DNA of 64,000 nucleotides from Acidimicrobiales bacterium (GTDB lineage Bacteria > Actinomycetota > Acidimicrobiia > Acidimicrobiales > Aldehydirespiratoraceae): contig JAVJSI010000018.1 in the NCBI GenBank assembly GCA_040219515.1, forward strand, positions 124,001 to 188,000, given 5' to 3'. The notes under the pieces were generated by a model. It ran no database searches, was not told the DNA's origin, and saw only the letters and a list, made by a program, of their open reading frames with translations. Both the position numbers and the translations under genes were made by a program. Shown here in pieces: positions 7,974-16,691 of the stretch (the stretch's first letter is position 1; each line of letters starts with the position of its first letter).

Positions 7974-8069
7974 GGAGGTGTCCGAGCGCCTGGTGGGCTC
8001 CCCCGCCTTCAAAGCGGGTGGGATGGGTGATCCCTGTCCGGCGGGTTCGATTCCCGTCCACCTCCGCCA
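7974..8069 (+). tRNA. selC: tRNA-Sec (anticodon TCA)
   Basis: 96 nt including encoded CCA. The acceptor arms GGAGGTG (7974-7980) and CACCTCC (8059-8065) pair. The anticodon stem CCCGC/GCGGG encloses the loop CTTCAAA with TCA at 8009-8011. A long variable arm (GGGAT/ATCCC, 8020-8034) and T-loop TTCGATT follow; discriminator G, then CCA at 8067-8069. The extended acceptor/T arm, long extra arm and TCA anticodon are diagnostic for selenocysteine tRNA. The eighth acceptor pair appears mismatched. selA and selB lie 23 kb away at 31349-34374. Confidence 0.95.
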
Positions 8070-8084
8070 TCACTGCTCGGGCGG

Positions 8085-9137
8085 TCAGCCGCGCAGTTCC
8101 GCGAGCAGCGCCCACAGCCGTTCGTCGAATCCCGAGAGCGACGCCCGTGTCCCGGCATCGGCTCGGCCGCCCTGGCGAGCGACGACGAGTCCCGTGGCGG
8201 ACGAGATGTAGAGCTTCTGATCGTCCTTGCCGAGCGCGGCGACGGCGTCGGACGGCGCGCTGGGGACCAACGGTCCGGGCCGTTCCCGGCGCTCCCGACC
8301 CGGCAGCCGGAAGGTCGCCTGGCCGTTCAACCACCACAGATAGCCGTAGGACTGGTTCAACGCAGTGGCTGCGAACGATGCCGTGTACCACTCGGCCGGC
8401 ACGCCGGGAATCGATCGATCGCGGACACCGCGACCGATCTCGATCAGGTCGCCGGCCGTGCAGCGCAGCCCGAACCGGGCATACGGCCCACCGAACGGGC
8501 GCTCGTAGAAACCGGCACCGTCGGCGCCGACCAGCGCGAAGAGCCACTCCGAGGCGAGGTCGTTCAGGTCCTTCGCCGTCGACGCTCGCCCCGAGGTTCG
8601 CGTCACCACGTCGAAGAGTCGGGCGAATGCGCCGGAGTACAACCATGCGACGCCCGGCTCGCGTACGACGGCGAGGGCGTCGTCGAGCCCGCTCGTCATC
8701 GTGAGGAGATGCTCGACCGTGATGGACGCGCTCTGACCACCGGGCGTCCAGTCGGTCCCGAGCACGTCGTCGATCCGCGTGTCGAGCGAGAAGAGACCAT
8801 CGGCGATCGCCCGACCGACGAGCAACGAGAGGACGCTCTTCTGCGCCGAGGCGATGTCCTGGGTGTGCGACGTGTCGTCGCGGTACCACTCGTGGATCGT
8901 CCGGTCCCCGTCGACGACGACGAAGGACGCCGTGTCGGTCTCGTCGAGCAAGGCGTCCAACTCGCCGAAGTCGGCCGCCGCCCAGAGTTCGGGCACGGTC
9001 GTCGTGGTGGTGGGCGTGGGCGTCGTGGTCGTCGTCACCGGGGACGACTCGCCAACCTCATCTCGGGTGCACCCTGGGGTGAGGAGCGACCCGCCGAGGG
9101 CGGCGGCACCGACCAGGAAGCTCCGACGACTGACCAT
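8085..9137 (-). CDS. Exported serine beta-lactamase-like hydrolase (class C/PBP family)
   Basis: 350 residues from ATG 9137. The N-terminus MVSRRSFLVGAAALGGSLL is a twin-arginine-like signal peptide ending near a Cys (TPGC), then a Thr/Pro linker. The catalytic SxxK is SAQK at residues 97-100, with a YSG (YxN-like) motif in the middle and a helical beta-lactamase fold pattern around it (VEHLLTMTSGL). Such proteins are D-Ala-D-Ala peptidases, esterases or 6-aminohexanoate hydrolases; the exact substrate cannot be told. The frame continues upstream of 9137 but only through the next gene's shadow. Confidence 0.75.
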   Translation of the reverse strand: MVSRRSFLVGAAALGGSLLTPGCTRDEVGESSPVTTTTTPTPTTTTTVPELWAAADFGELDALLDETDTASFVVVDGDRTIHEWYRDDTSHTQDIASAQKSVLSLLVGRAIADGLFSLDTRIDDVLGTDWTPGGQSASITVEHLLTMTSGLDDALAVVREPGVAWLYSGAFARLFDVVTRTSGRASTAKDLNDLASEWLFALVGADGAGFYERPFGGPYARFGLRCTAGDLIEIGRGVRDRSIPGVPAEWYTASFAATALNQSYGYLWWLNGQATFRLPGRERRERPGPLVPSAPSDAVAALGKDDQKLYISSATGLVVARQGGRADAGTRASLSGFDERLWALLAELRG

Positions 9138-9193
9138 GTGACCGTTGTACACCGGCCGGGTAAGAACGGTGTCAGAACTCGGGCCCGGCGAGT

Positions 9194-10204
9194 TCAGCCG
9201 TCGGAGGACGGACGTGTCGACACTCCGTCGGGCGTCACCAACACACACTGTGTCGGCTCGCTGGTGACCACGTAGTCCGCGGGTCCCGCCGGGAGGTTGA
9301 ACCGGTAGGTGTCGCCTTCTCTCGAGAATCTGAAGATGTTGAACCCGGCGAGGAGTTCCAGATCCTCGGTCGGCTGACCGGTTCCCGGATCGACATACCC
9401 GTATGTGATGTCGGCTCCCGAATAGTTGAATGCCTTCATCGTGTACGGAAAGCTCGGATCGTCGGACTCCTCGATCTCCATGCAATCGGCGTACCGCACG
9501 ACCTCGGCCGATTCCTCGACGACCGGCGCGAAGGTGTCGAGTGCGTCGTTCAGCACCTTCGGGTCGTCGCTCAGTACCGCACCGGCGACCACCAGGACCG
9601 AACCGTCCTCCAGCGGCACGGCGATGCGCCACAGCTCGTAGCCGTTGGCGCAGCCCGAGGCGCGCTCGATCCGCCCGACGAACGAGCCGTGCGCGTAGTC
9701 CTCCCGCGGCTCGATGTCAGGACAACGAGACGACGCGGGGAGCGCATCGAGAGCGGACTCCGGGGTGGTCCCCGACGTGGCGAGGTGATTCACTCCGAGA
9801 CCGCCCGCGGCATAGTAGCCGTCATCCGACGTCGGGTCGGCAATCGCCGAGAGGGTCGGGTTCTCCTGCACCATGAAGTACGTGCTCGTCGCTTCCCAGC
9901 CCTCGGGGACCGCCACCTGGAAGGTCCCGTCGTGGTGTGCGACCAGCACCGTCCCCGGCGGTGGCGTGCCGGCGGGGAGCGTGGTCTCGACCGGAGCGAC
10001 CGTCTCGGGCGGCGCAGTGATCTCCGTCTCCGCCGCCACGTCGTCAGCAGTGTCGTCGTCGATCAGGTCGGGGACGAACCAGCCGACGGCAGCGCCGGCG
10101 AGGAGGCCGACGAGCCCGGTCGCCACGACGATCGGCCATCGCTTCGACTCGGTGGGAACCGGCGTCGATGTGGGCGGCTGGTTCGGGGGAGATTGCGGTT
10201 CCAT
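9194..10204 (-). CDS. Membrane-anchored extracellular protein, unknown function
   Basis: 336 residues. A Pro/Thr-rich cytoplasmic head, one membrane helix at about residues 23-47, an acidic/Pro-rich linker, then an extracellular region of about 230 residues with paired Cys (SRCPD, SGCANG, YADCME, TQCVL). No catalytic motif is recognised. It sits head-to-tail with the DUF6777 protein upstream, which has the same design of N-terminal anchor plus extracellular domain, so the two may act together at the cell surface. Confidence 0.6.
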   Translation of the reverse strand: MEPQSPPNQPPTSTPVPTESKRWPIVVATGLVGLLAGAAVGWFVPDLIDDDTADDVAAETEITAPPETVAPVETTLPAGTPPPGTVLVAHHDGTFQVAVPEGWEATSTYFMVQENPTLSAIADPTSDDGYYAAGGLGVNHLATSGTTPESALDALPASSRCPDIEPREDYAHGSFVGRIERASGCANGYELWRIAVPLEDGSVLVVAGAVLSDDPKVLNDALDTFAPVVEESAEVVRYADCMEIEESDDPSFPYTMKAFNYSGADITYGYVDPGTGQPTEDLELLAGFNIFRFSREGDTYRFNLPAGPADYVVTSEPTQCVLVTPDGVSTRPSSDG

Positions 10205-10257
10205 CGTGGATCCTCTATCGGTCGTTCGGTGAGTGGGGGGACGGGAGGCGCGCGCTG

Positions 10258-11583
10258 CTACGGCATCGCGATTCGGATCTCGTTGCTCCCGTTCCCGAGC
10301 ATGTCACCGAGGATCAGCGCCACCGTGTTGCCCGGCACCGTGCAGATGGTCATCTCGAAGGATCCGCTTCCACCGTCGCCGGTGAACGTCGTGTACGAGC
10401 TCGCATCCTCGTAGCCGTCGCCGTAGTCGGCGGTGAGGACGACACCGGCATCGCCATCAGGATCGGAGTACGAACCGGTGACGATGTAGCCGCGCCACTC
10501 CGGGACCTGGCCCGAACAGTTTCCGTCGTCGCTCGGGTTCGCGCGGACAGCGACATCCGACAACACCGGGTCCGACGCGCCTCCTGAAGGAGCCGTGGAG
10601 GTCGTCGTCGTGGTGGTCGTGCTGGTGGTCGTGCTCGTGCTGGTGGTCGACGAGGAGGTGGTACTGGTCGTCGTGGTCGTGGCTTCGCCGAAGACGCGCA
10701 TGAACTCCGTACACAGGGCCGCATCACTGAAGGGGCACGTCGTGTAAACCGGCGGCGACAACGGGGACAGCGGGCCGTTGGGATTGCCGGGCGGCGTGAC
10801 CTGGAGCGGATCGTTCGACGGAGTGGCGGGCGGACTGATCACCTGGAGATCGGTGGGGATGTTCCAGTCGGGGGAACCGCCCGTGTAGGTCGGGGAGACC
10901 GGCGAGGGCACCGGGGCCGTCAGCGGGTTGCCGCAGTAGCAGCGCGCCCGTGGGATTCCGTTGGCGTCGACGAGAACCGCTGAGCCCTTCTCCAACACCG
11001 CCTGTCGTGGGGTGGGCTTGCCGTCGCGAAAGCCGTTGTTGGTCACCCGGGTGTCGTGGCTGAGGACGACCGGTGTCAGCCCGCCGATGTAGGTCGGCAG
11101 GTCGTCGACGGTCAGCAGCCCACCGTTGAGCGATGTCACATCGGGATCCGTGTTGAGCGCCGCGACCCAGGCGGCGGCCTTGTCCGGATTGGCAACGAGG
11201 AACTCGATCATCGCCGCCGGATCACACACCGTGTTGTCGGTGCTGCCGCCGTAGAGCCCCGGCGTGCGCCCGTCCGACGTCGTGATCTCGGTGGTCGACT
11301 CCTCCGCCGGAGCATCCTGGGCGGTGTGTTCGGGCAGCGGCGCCGACGCGAACGCCGTGGACGCGAAGGGTTCGGGCCCCACTTCGTCGGCCGGTTCCAG
11401 GAAGATCTCGCCCGCTTCCTGCACGAAGACTTCGCCTTCGAACGCGGTCTCGTCGTCGTCGGAGGAACTCAAGGCCCAGGCGCCAACGGCACCGACGAGG
11501 AACAGCACGACGCCGACCCCGAGGGCCAGCGGCCACACCTTTTTCTTCGACGGAATGGAGGCGACAGCGTCAGGGTGGACCAT
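10258..11583 (-). CDS. DUF6777 membrane-anchored surface protein with Thr-rich linker
   Basis: 441 residues. After one membrane helix (~20-40) comes the DUF6777 region: EIFLEPADEVGPEPF, GLYGGSTDNTVCD, the ALNTDPD and LTPVVLSHDTRVTNNGFRDG blocks, and VLVDANGIPRARCYCGNPLT. This order is typical of streptomycete DUF6777 proteins. A tract of about 35 Thr/Ser residues (about 10610-10690) then links to a C-terminal domain of about 100 residues with SDPDGD and ADYGDG, resembling an Ig-like or PKD-type fold. Probably a cell-wall-exposed protein; no enzyme activity can be assigned. Confidence 0.7.
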   Translation of the reverse strand: MVHPDAVASIPSKKKVWPLALGVGVVLFLVGAVGAWALSSSDDDETAFEGEVFVQEAGEIFLEPADEVGPEPFASTAFASAPLPEHTAQDAPAEESTTEITTSDGRTPGLYGGSTDNTVCDPAAMIEFLVANPDKAAAWVAALNTDPDVTSLNGGLLTVDDLPTYIGGLTPVVLSHDTRVTNNGFRDGKPTPRQAVLEKGSAVLVDANGIPRARCYCGNPLTAPVPSPVSPTYTGGSPDWNIPTDLQVISPPATPSNDPLQVTPPGNPNGPLSPLSPPVYTTCPFSDAALCTEFMRVFGEATTTTTSTTSSSTTSTSTTTSTTTTTTTSTAPSGGASDPVLSDVAVRANPSDDGNCSGQVPEWRGYIVTGSYSDPDGDAGVVLTADYGDGYEDASSYTTFTGDGGSGSFEMTICTVPGNTVALILGDMLGNGSNEIRIAMP

Positions 11584-11652
11584 GACCGCGCAGCGTAGCG
11601 ACGTAACCGCTCACTGACGCAGTCCGCGGGTACCGAGATTTGAGAAGATCGC

Positions 11653-12591
11653 TCAGACGCTGAGGAGGTCGCGGGCGCCGGTGTCGCTCGACGGGTGGCG
11701 CAGCTTCGACATGGCGCGAGCTTCGATCTGACGGATGCGCTCGCGGGTGAGGTTGAAGTGCTCGCCGACCTCTTCGAGGGTGCGGGGCTCGCCACGGTCG
11801 AGACCGAAGCGCAGCTTCAGGATCTCGCGTTCGCGCTCGTCGAGCGGTGCCAGCAGGCGGGAGATCTCGTCGGGCAGCAGCGAGGTGGCCGCGCTCTCGA
11901 ACGGAGAGTCGGCGCCCTTGTCCTCGACGACATCGCCGAGTTCGGCGTCGCCGTCTTCACGCAACGGCTCGGACAGCGAGAGCGGCTCGGCCGCGAAGCG
12001 CAGGGCCTCGGTGACCTTTTCCTCGGGCATCTCGACTTCGATGGCCAGCTCGGAGAGCGTGGCCGGGCGGCCGTACTTCAGCTCGAGGCGAGCACGGGCC
12101 TTCTGGAGTCGGGCGAGGGTGTCGCCGGCGTGGACCGGGAGGCGGATGGTGCGGCCGGTGTTGGCGATGCCACGGGTGATCGCCTGACGGATCCACCAGG
12201 TGGCATACGTCGAGAACTTGAAGCCCTTGCGCCAGTCGAACTTCTCGACGGCGTGCATGAGCCCGAGGTTGCCCTCCTGGATGAGATCCAGCAGCGGCAG
12301 ACCGGAGGCCTGATACTTCTTGGCGATCGAGACGACGAGTCGCAGGTTGGACTGCACGAAGGTGCGCTCGGCGGCTTCACCCTTCTGGATGGCACGGCGC
12401 AGTTCGCGCTTCTTGGCCGGTGTGAGCTCACCCTCGGTGGTCTCCATCTCGGTCCGTGCTTCGGTGCCGCCCTCGATCTCTTGTGCGAGGCGGACTTCGT
12501 CCTCCTTCGTGAGAAGGGGGTATTGACCGATATCGGTGAGGTACAGCCGAACCAGGTCTTCTTCGTCCCGCTCGACACGTTCCTTCGCCAC
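11653..12591 (-). CDS. RNA polymerase sigma-70 factor, RpoD/SigB type
   Basis: 312 residues from a GTG at 12591. Region 1.2 (VRLYLTDIGQYPLLTKEDE), region 2 (NLRLVVSIAKKYQASGLPLLDLIQEG, KFSTYATWWIRQAI), region 3, and region 4 (TLEEVGEHFNLTRERIRQIEA) are all intact. The long acidic N-terminal region 1.1 of housekeeping sigma A is absent, so this is either a compact principal sigma or a group 2 sigma like mycobacterial SigB. It is transcribed alone, with 69 bp to the DUF6777 gene downstream. Confidence 0.9.
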   Translation of the reverse strand: MAKERVERDEEDLVRLYLTDIGQYPLLTKEDEVRLAQEIEGGTEARTEMETTEGELTPAKKRELRRAIQKGEAAERTFVQSNLRLVVSIAKKYQASGLPLLDLIQEGNLGLMHAVEKFDWRKGFKFSTYATWWIRQAITRGIANTGRTIRLPVHAGDTLARLQKARARLELKYGRPATLSELAIEVEMPEEKVTEALRFAAEPLSLSEPLREDGDAELGDVVEDKGADSPFESAATSLLPDEISRLLAPLDEREREILKLRFGLDRGEPRTLEEVGEHFNLTRERIRQIEARAMSKLRHPSSDTGARDLLSV

Positions 12592-12798
12592 AGAGTTGCC
12601 CTCTCGTCGCTACCGGCTAGTTGATGCACGATACCCAGCGAACGTGAATCCACCACCGATGAGCTCGCGTTGGGAACGAACCCGCGTTGGCATCGTCGTC
12701 GACGCTGTGCCTCTCAGTGGTCGGCGCGAGCGGCACCGATCATGAGCAAGACTCTCGTCATCGTGACAGTTGGGCCGCACGACCCATGTCCGCCGGCC

Positions 12799-13362
12799 TC
12801 ACCGCTGGATGCGCGCCGGCAGCAGCCCGCCCACGGCGACGAGACGTGACTCTGCCTCGAGCACCCGCACATTGATCTGCTCGACTGCGTCGACATCGAG
12901 GAGCAGCTGACCGAGCAGAGCTTCACCGTCGTCGCGGTCGCGGCGAAGATCGGCGAGAAGAAACGCCAGCACCCGCGCGAACGGCGCGTCGCTGTGATTG
13001 GCGGCGGCGCGCTCGACGGCCACACACCGGGCGGCCACGCGAGGCAACAGCACCCGATTGGCGACCGCGAGACGCTCGATCGAACCGGGAATGGCCCGGA
13101 TCGCCTCGACCGCGTCGGCCACCTCGGGCGCATGCGGACGGCTCTGCGCGTCGTCCTCGAGCAGCACGGACTCGGGCATGAGTTCGAGCAGGTCGTCGGC
13201 GTGCCATCCGAGGTGTCTCGACGAGGTCGCCAGCGACACGGCGATGTCGGGCCGGTCGGCCTCGCCGGCCCAGAGTCCGAGCACCTCGAAGAGTCGCGCC
13301 GCGACCCAGTGGAGTTCGCCCGCGAGCTGCGCGGTCTCCACCGCCGTCAAGCCCTGATGCAC
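12799..13362 (-). CDS. Helical protein of unknown function
   Basis: 187 residues from GTG 13362, chosen because GGGAGG lies seven bases upstream. The very long overlapping frame that reads back into nadE is an artefact. The protein is nearly all alpha-helical, with regularly spaced His, Glu and Arg (ELHWVAARLFEVLGLWAG, SSRHLGWHADDLLELMPE, RCVAVERAAANH). That spacing is reminiscent of ferritin-like folds, but no clear EXXH pair repeats, so this is only a suggestion. It lies 56 bp downstream of nadE on the same strand and could be co-transcribed. Confidence 0.5.
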   Translation of the reverse strand: MHQGLTAVETAQLAGELHWVAARLFEVLGLWAGEADRPDIAVSLATSSRHLGWHADDLLELMPESVLLEDDAQSRPHAPEVADAVEAIRAIPGSIERLAVANRVLLPRVAARCVAVERAAANHSDAPFARVLAFLLADLRRDRDDGEALLGQLLLDVDAVEQINVRVLEAESRLVAVGGLLPARIQR

Positions 13363-13418
13363 CCATCCTCCCGGAACGGTCGTCGATCGGCCGTCCAACC
13401 CACGGCCACCCGGCGAAA

Positions 13419-15209
13419 TTAGCCGCGGTATCGATTGATGATGGGCATGCGTCGATCGCGGCCGAACGCCTTCTTGGTCAGGCGGGCCCCCAGCGGGGTC
13501 TGGCGACGCTTGAATTCGGCCATGTCGACGAGCCGGCAGACACGTTCGACGACCTCTCGATCGGCGAGCTGCATCGCGACGATCTCGGTCACCGTGCGGT
13601 CGTCCTCGACGTAGGCCCGCAGAATCGGGTCGAGCACCTCGTAGGGCGGCAGCGACTGGTCGTCGGTCTGGCCGGGCCGAAGCTCGGCCGAGGGCGCCTT
13701 GGTGAGCACCGACTCGGGGATGACGGGTGCGCCGGTCTCGGCGATGGCCACCTGGTTGCGCCACCGACCCAGTTCGTAGACCATCAGCTTCCACACGTCC
13801 TTGATCACCGCGAACGCGCCGGCGGTGTCGCCGTAGAGCGTGGAGTAGCCGACCGCGGCCTCGGACTTGTTGCCCGCGGTGAGCGCCAGCCAGCCGTGCT
13901 CGTTCGCCATCGCCATCCAGACGACACCGCGGATGCGGGCCTGGAGGTTCTGGTCGGTCAGGTCGCCGACCTCGATCGCGCCGTCGCTGACATGGCCGAC
14001 GAGCATCTCGGTGAGGGCGGCGTGGGCCGGCTCGATCGGCACGGTCGTGGTGGCGATACCGAGGTTGGCCGCCAGCGCTGCAGCATCCGCGAGGGAGTGA
14101 TCGCTCGAGTGACGCGACGGCAACAGGATGCCGTGGACGTTGTCGGGACCGAGGGCGTCGACCGCGATCGCCGCCGTGAGCGACGAGTCGACGCCGCCGG
14201 AGATACCGAGACAGACCTTCTCGAAGCCGGCCTTGTGGACATAGTCGCGCGTGGCGAGCACCAGCGCCTCCCAGCGCTCGGCCAACGGATCGAGGCGCGG
14301 CACCATCGGTGCCGGGATGAGCGGACGGAGGGTCGCGTGCGGCGGGGTGACCGGCACCACGTGATAGGTGTCCATGGTGGTGCGGGCCGGCGGCAGCTCG
14401 ATGTCGAACACATCGACGCCCTCGACGAAGGAGTTGCAGCGGGCGACGACATGGGCACCGTCGCGGTCCTCGGCGACCACGAACGATCCGCCGTCGAAGA
14501 TCAGCTCGTCCTGGGCACCGACCAGGTTGGCGTAGACGACGGGCACGCCCGCTTCGAGCACCCGGTCGGTGATGACCTGCTCTCGCACCGCCTGCTTGCC
14601 TTCGCGAAACGGCGAACCGTTGATGTTGAGCACGAGGCGGGCGCCGCCGCGGGCGAGCTGGCTGACGGGGCCGTCGGGGATCCACGAGTCCTCGCACAGG
14701 GTGACCCCCACGGGAACGCCGGCGAGGTCGAAAAGGGCGAGCGCTTCATCGCCGGGGCGGAAGTGGCGCAGCTCGTCGAAGACGTCGTAGTTCGGCAGAT
14801 GACGCTTGTGGTACGTGCCGAAGACGCGGCCTTCGGCGCAGATCGCCACGGCGTTCCACACGCCGTTGAAGTGCGTGACCCCGGCGACGTCCTGCACCGA
14901 CCGTCCCGGCTCGTCGTCACCGTCGGCGAAACCGATCACGACGGCGCAGCGACCGGTCTGCGCGGCGAACTTCTCGAGCGCAGCCCGGCAGTCGGCCACG
15001 AACCCCGGCTTGAGCAGGAGATCCTCGGGCGGGTAGCCGGTGATGGTCATCTCCGGCATCACCGCAACGTCGGCGCCGGCCTCTCCGGCCTCGGCGAGCG
15101 CGTCGAGCGCGAGCGCAACATTGCCGTCGAGATCGCCGACCGTCGTGTTGATCTGACAGACGGCGACCCGCAGGTGCGTGGGTGCGCTTCTGGCTGTTGC
15201 GGGACTCAT
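13419..15209 (-). CDS. nadE: Glutamine-dependent NAD+ synthetase
   Basis: 596 residues from ATG 15209 (a GTG one codon earlier is possible). The N-terminal nitrilase-type glutaminase domain has Glu in MPEMTITGYPPEDLL, Lys in HKRHLPNY, and the nucleophile in GVTLCEDSW. The C-terminal synthetase has the PP-loop LGISGGVDSSLT, followed by TAGNKSEAAVGYSTLYGD. It converts nicotinate adenine dinucleotide to NAD+ using ammonia channelled from glutamine, the last step of NAD synthesis. It is divergent from the PLP decarboxylase at 15274. Confidence 0.95.
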   Translation of the reverse strand: MSPATARSAPTHLRVAVCQINTTVGDLDGNVALALDALAEAGEAGADVAVMPEMTITGYPPEDLLLKPGFVADCRAALEKFAAQTGRCAVVIGFADGDDEPGRSVQDVAGVTHFNGVWNAVAICAEGRVFGTYHKRHLPNYDVFDELRHFRPGDEALALFDLAGVPVGVTLCEDSWIPDGPVSQLARGGARLVLNINGSPFREGKQAVREQVITDRVLEAGVPVVYANLVGAQDELIFDGGSFVVAEDRDGAHVVARCNSFVEGVDVFDIELPPARTTMDTYHVVPVTPPHATLRPLIPAPMVPRLDPLAERWEALVLATRDYVHKAGFEKVCLGISGGVDSSLTAAIAVDALGPDNVHGILLPSRHSSDHSLADAAALAANLGIATTTVPIEPAHAALTEMLVGHVSDGAIEVGDLTDQNLQARIRGVVWMAMANEHGWLALTAGNKSEAAVGYSTLYGDTAGAFAVIKDVWKLMVYELGRWRNQVAIAETGAPVIPESVLTKAPSAELRPGQTDDQSLPPYEVLDPILRAYVEDDRTVTEIVAMQLADREVVERVCRLVDMAEFKRRQTPLGARLTKKAFGRDRRMPIINRYRG

Positions 15210-15273
15210 CACACCATCGTAAGACCAGACGGGATCACCGGACCTTCTCGGCCGACAGTGCAAGACTTCTGTC

Positions 15274-16638
15274 ATGCACGGTCACGATCCCTCACTCGAG
15301 GCGCTGACCGACGCGATCGTCCGCTACGCCGTCGAACGCATTGCGATGAACCCACCACCGCTCGACGCGCCCCGGGATCAGTCCGAGCTGCGCACCGTCG
15401 TCGACGGCACCATCACGGCCTCCGGTATCGGTGGCCTGAACGCGCTCGAACGGTTCGCCGTCGACCTCGCGCCGGCCTGCATCTCGACGGACCATCCGCG
15501 TTTCCTGTCGTTCGTGCCCGCCGCACCCACCGAGGCCTCCGTGCTGTTCGACCTCGTGGTCGGCGCGTCGAGCATCTACGCGGGTTCGTGGATGGAGGGC
15601 GGCGGCGCCATCGCGGCCGAGAACGCCGCGCTGCGCTGGATCGCCGACCTCGCCGGCATGCCCATGTCGGCCGGCGGCGTGTTCGTCAGCGGCGGCACGG
15701 CCGGGAACCTGAGTGCGCTGATGGCGGCCCGGTGGCGCTGGCGTGCTCGTGCCGGCGGCCGCGTCGACTCCACCCGTGCGCTGATCGTCACCTCGTCGGG
15801 CGCCCACTCGTCGATCGCTCAGGCGGGCATGGTCATGGACGCCGACGTGCTGGCCGTGGCCGCCGAAGACGACGGTCGCCTCGGCGGTGACGCACTGGCC
15901 GCGGCCCTCGAGGCGCTCGACGGCCCCGACCGTGACCGGGTCTGCGCGGTCGTCGCCACCGCGGGCACGACCAACGCGGGCATCGTCGACGACCTCGCCG
16001 GGATCGCCGCGGTGAGCGAGGCCCACGATCTCTGGTTCCACGTCGATGCGGCCTACGGCGGCGCCGCGCTGGCCGCCCCCAGCGTGCGGGCCCGGTTCGA
16101 TGGGGTGGAACGGGCCGACAGCCTCATCGTCGATCCCCACAAGTGGCTCTTCGCCCCGTTCGACTCGTGCGCGCTGCTCTACCGGGATCCAGAGATCGCG
16201 AAGGCCGCCCACACCCAGCACGCCGAGTACCTCGACGTGTTGCACGACGACGATGTCTGGAACGCCAGCGACTACGCGCACCACCTGTCGCGACGCGCTC
16301 GTGGCCTGCCACTGTGGTTCAGCCTGGCGACCTACGGCACCGACGCCTACGTCGCCGCGATCGAACAGACCCTCGCCACCGCCCACGCCGCGGCCGACCT
16401 CATCCGCGACGACCCGTCGTGCGAGCTCGTACTCGAGCCACAACTCTCGGTCGTCGTGTTCCGTCGACTCGGATGGGGGGTCGCCGACTACGCGACGTGG
16501 AGCGCAGCGCTGCTCGACCGCGGACAGGCATTCGTGGTGCCCACCGCATGGCAGGGCGAGACCGTGCTGCGCATCTGCATCGTCAACCCGCTCACCACCA
16601 CCGCCGACATCGCCGACCTCATCGAGTCGTTGCACTGA
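15274..16638 (+). CDS. PLP-dependent amino acid decarboxylase (group II)
   Basis: 454 residues. The fold-type I signature is complete: FVSGGTAGNLSAL near the cofactor phosphate, HVDAAYGGAAL (Asp binding the pyridine nitrogen), and DSLIVDPHKWLF with the Schiff-base Lys in PHK. It belongs to the aromatic-L-amino-acid/glutamate decarboxylase family. Substrate preference cannot be read from these motifs. It is transcribed alone, divergently from nadE. Confidence 0.85.
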   Translation: MHGHDPSLEALTDAIVRYAVERIAMNPPPLDAPRDQSELRTVVDGTITASGIGGLNALERFAVDLAPACISTDHPRFLSFVPAAPTEASVLFDLVVGASSIYAGSWMEGGGAIAAENAALRWIADLAGMPMSAGGVFVSGGTAGNLSALMAARWRWRARAGGRVDSTRALIVTSSGAHSSIAQAGMVMDADVLAVAAEDDGRLGGDALAAALEALDGPDRDRVCAVVATAGTTNAGIVDDLAGIAAVSEAHDLWFHVDAAYGGAALAAPSVRARFDGVERADSLIVDPHKWLFAPFDSCALLYRDPEIAKAAHTQHAEYLDVLHDDDVWNASDYAHHLSRRARGLPLWFSLATYGTDAYVAAIEQTLATAHAAADLIRDDPSCELVLEPQLSVVVFRRLGWGVADYATWSAALLDRGQAFVVPTAWQGETVLRICIVNPLTTTADIADLIESLH

Positions 16639-16691
16639 TCGACCGGCCGACGGACGGGCGGCCGGGGGCCTCGCCGCGCGAAGCTCGCGCC

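Noticed and set aside
10610-10690. Short tandem DNA repeats of GTC/GTG units
   Set aside because: They are simply the codons of the Thr/Ser linker in the DUF6777 protein, not an independent repeat element.
12799-14697. A 632-codon frame on the minus strand
   Set aside because: Only its last 187 codons are a gene; the rest is an antisense-free shadow of nadE in another frame.
13896-15890. A 664-codon plus-strand frame opposite nadE
   Set aside because: It is antisense to the well-supported nadE gene and shows the Arg/Gly/Asp bias of shadow frames in this DNA.
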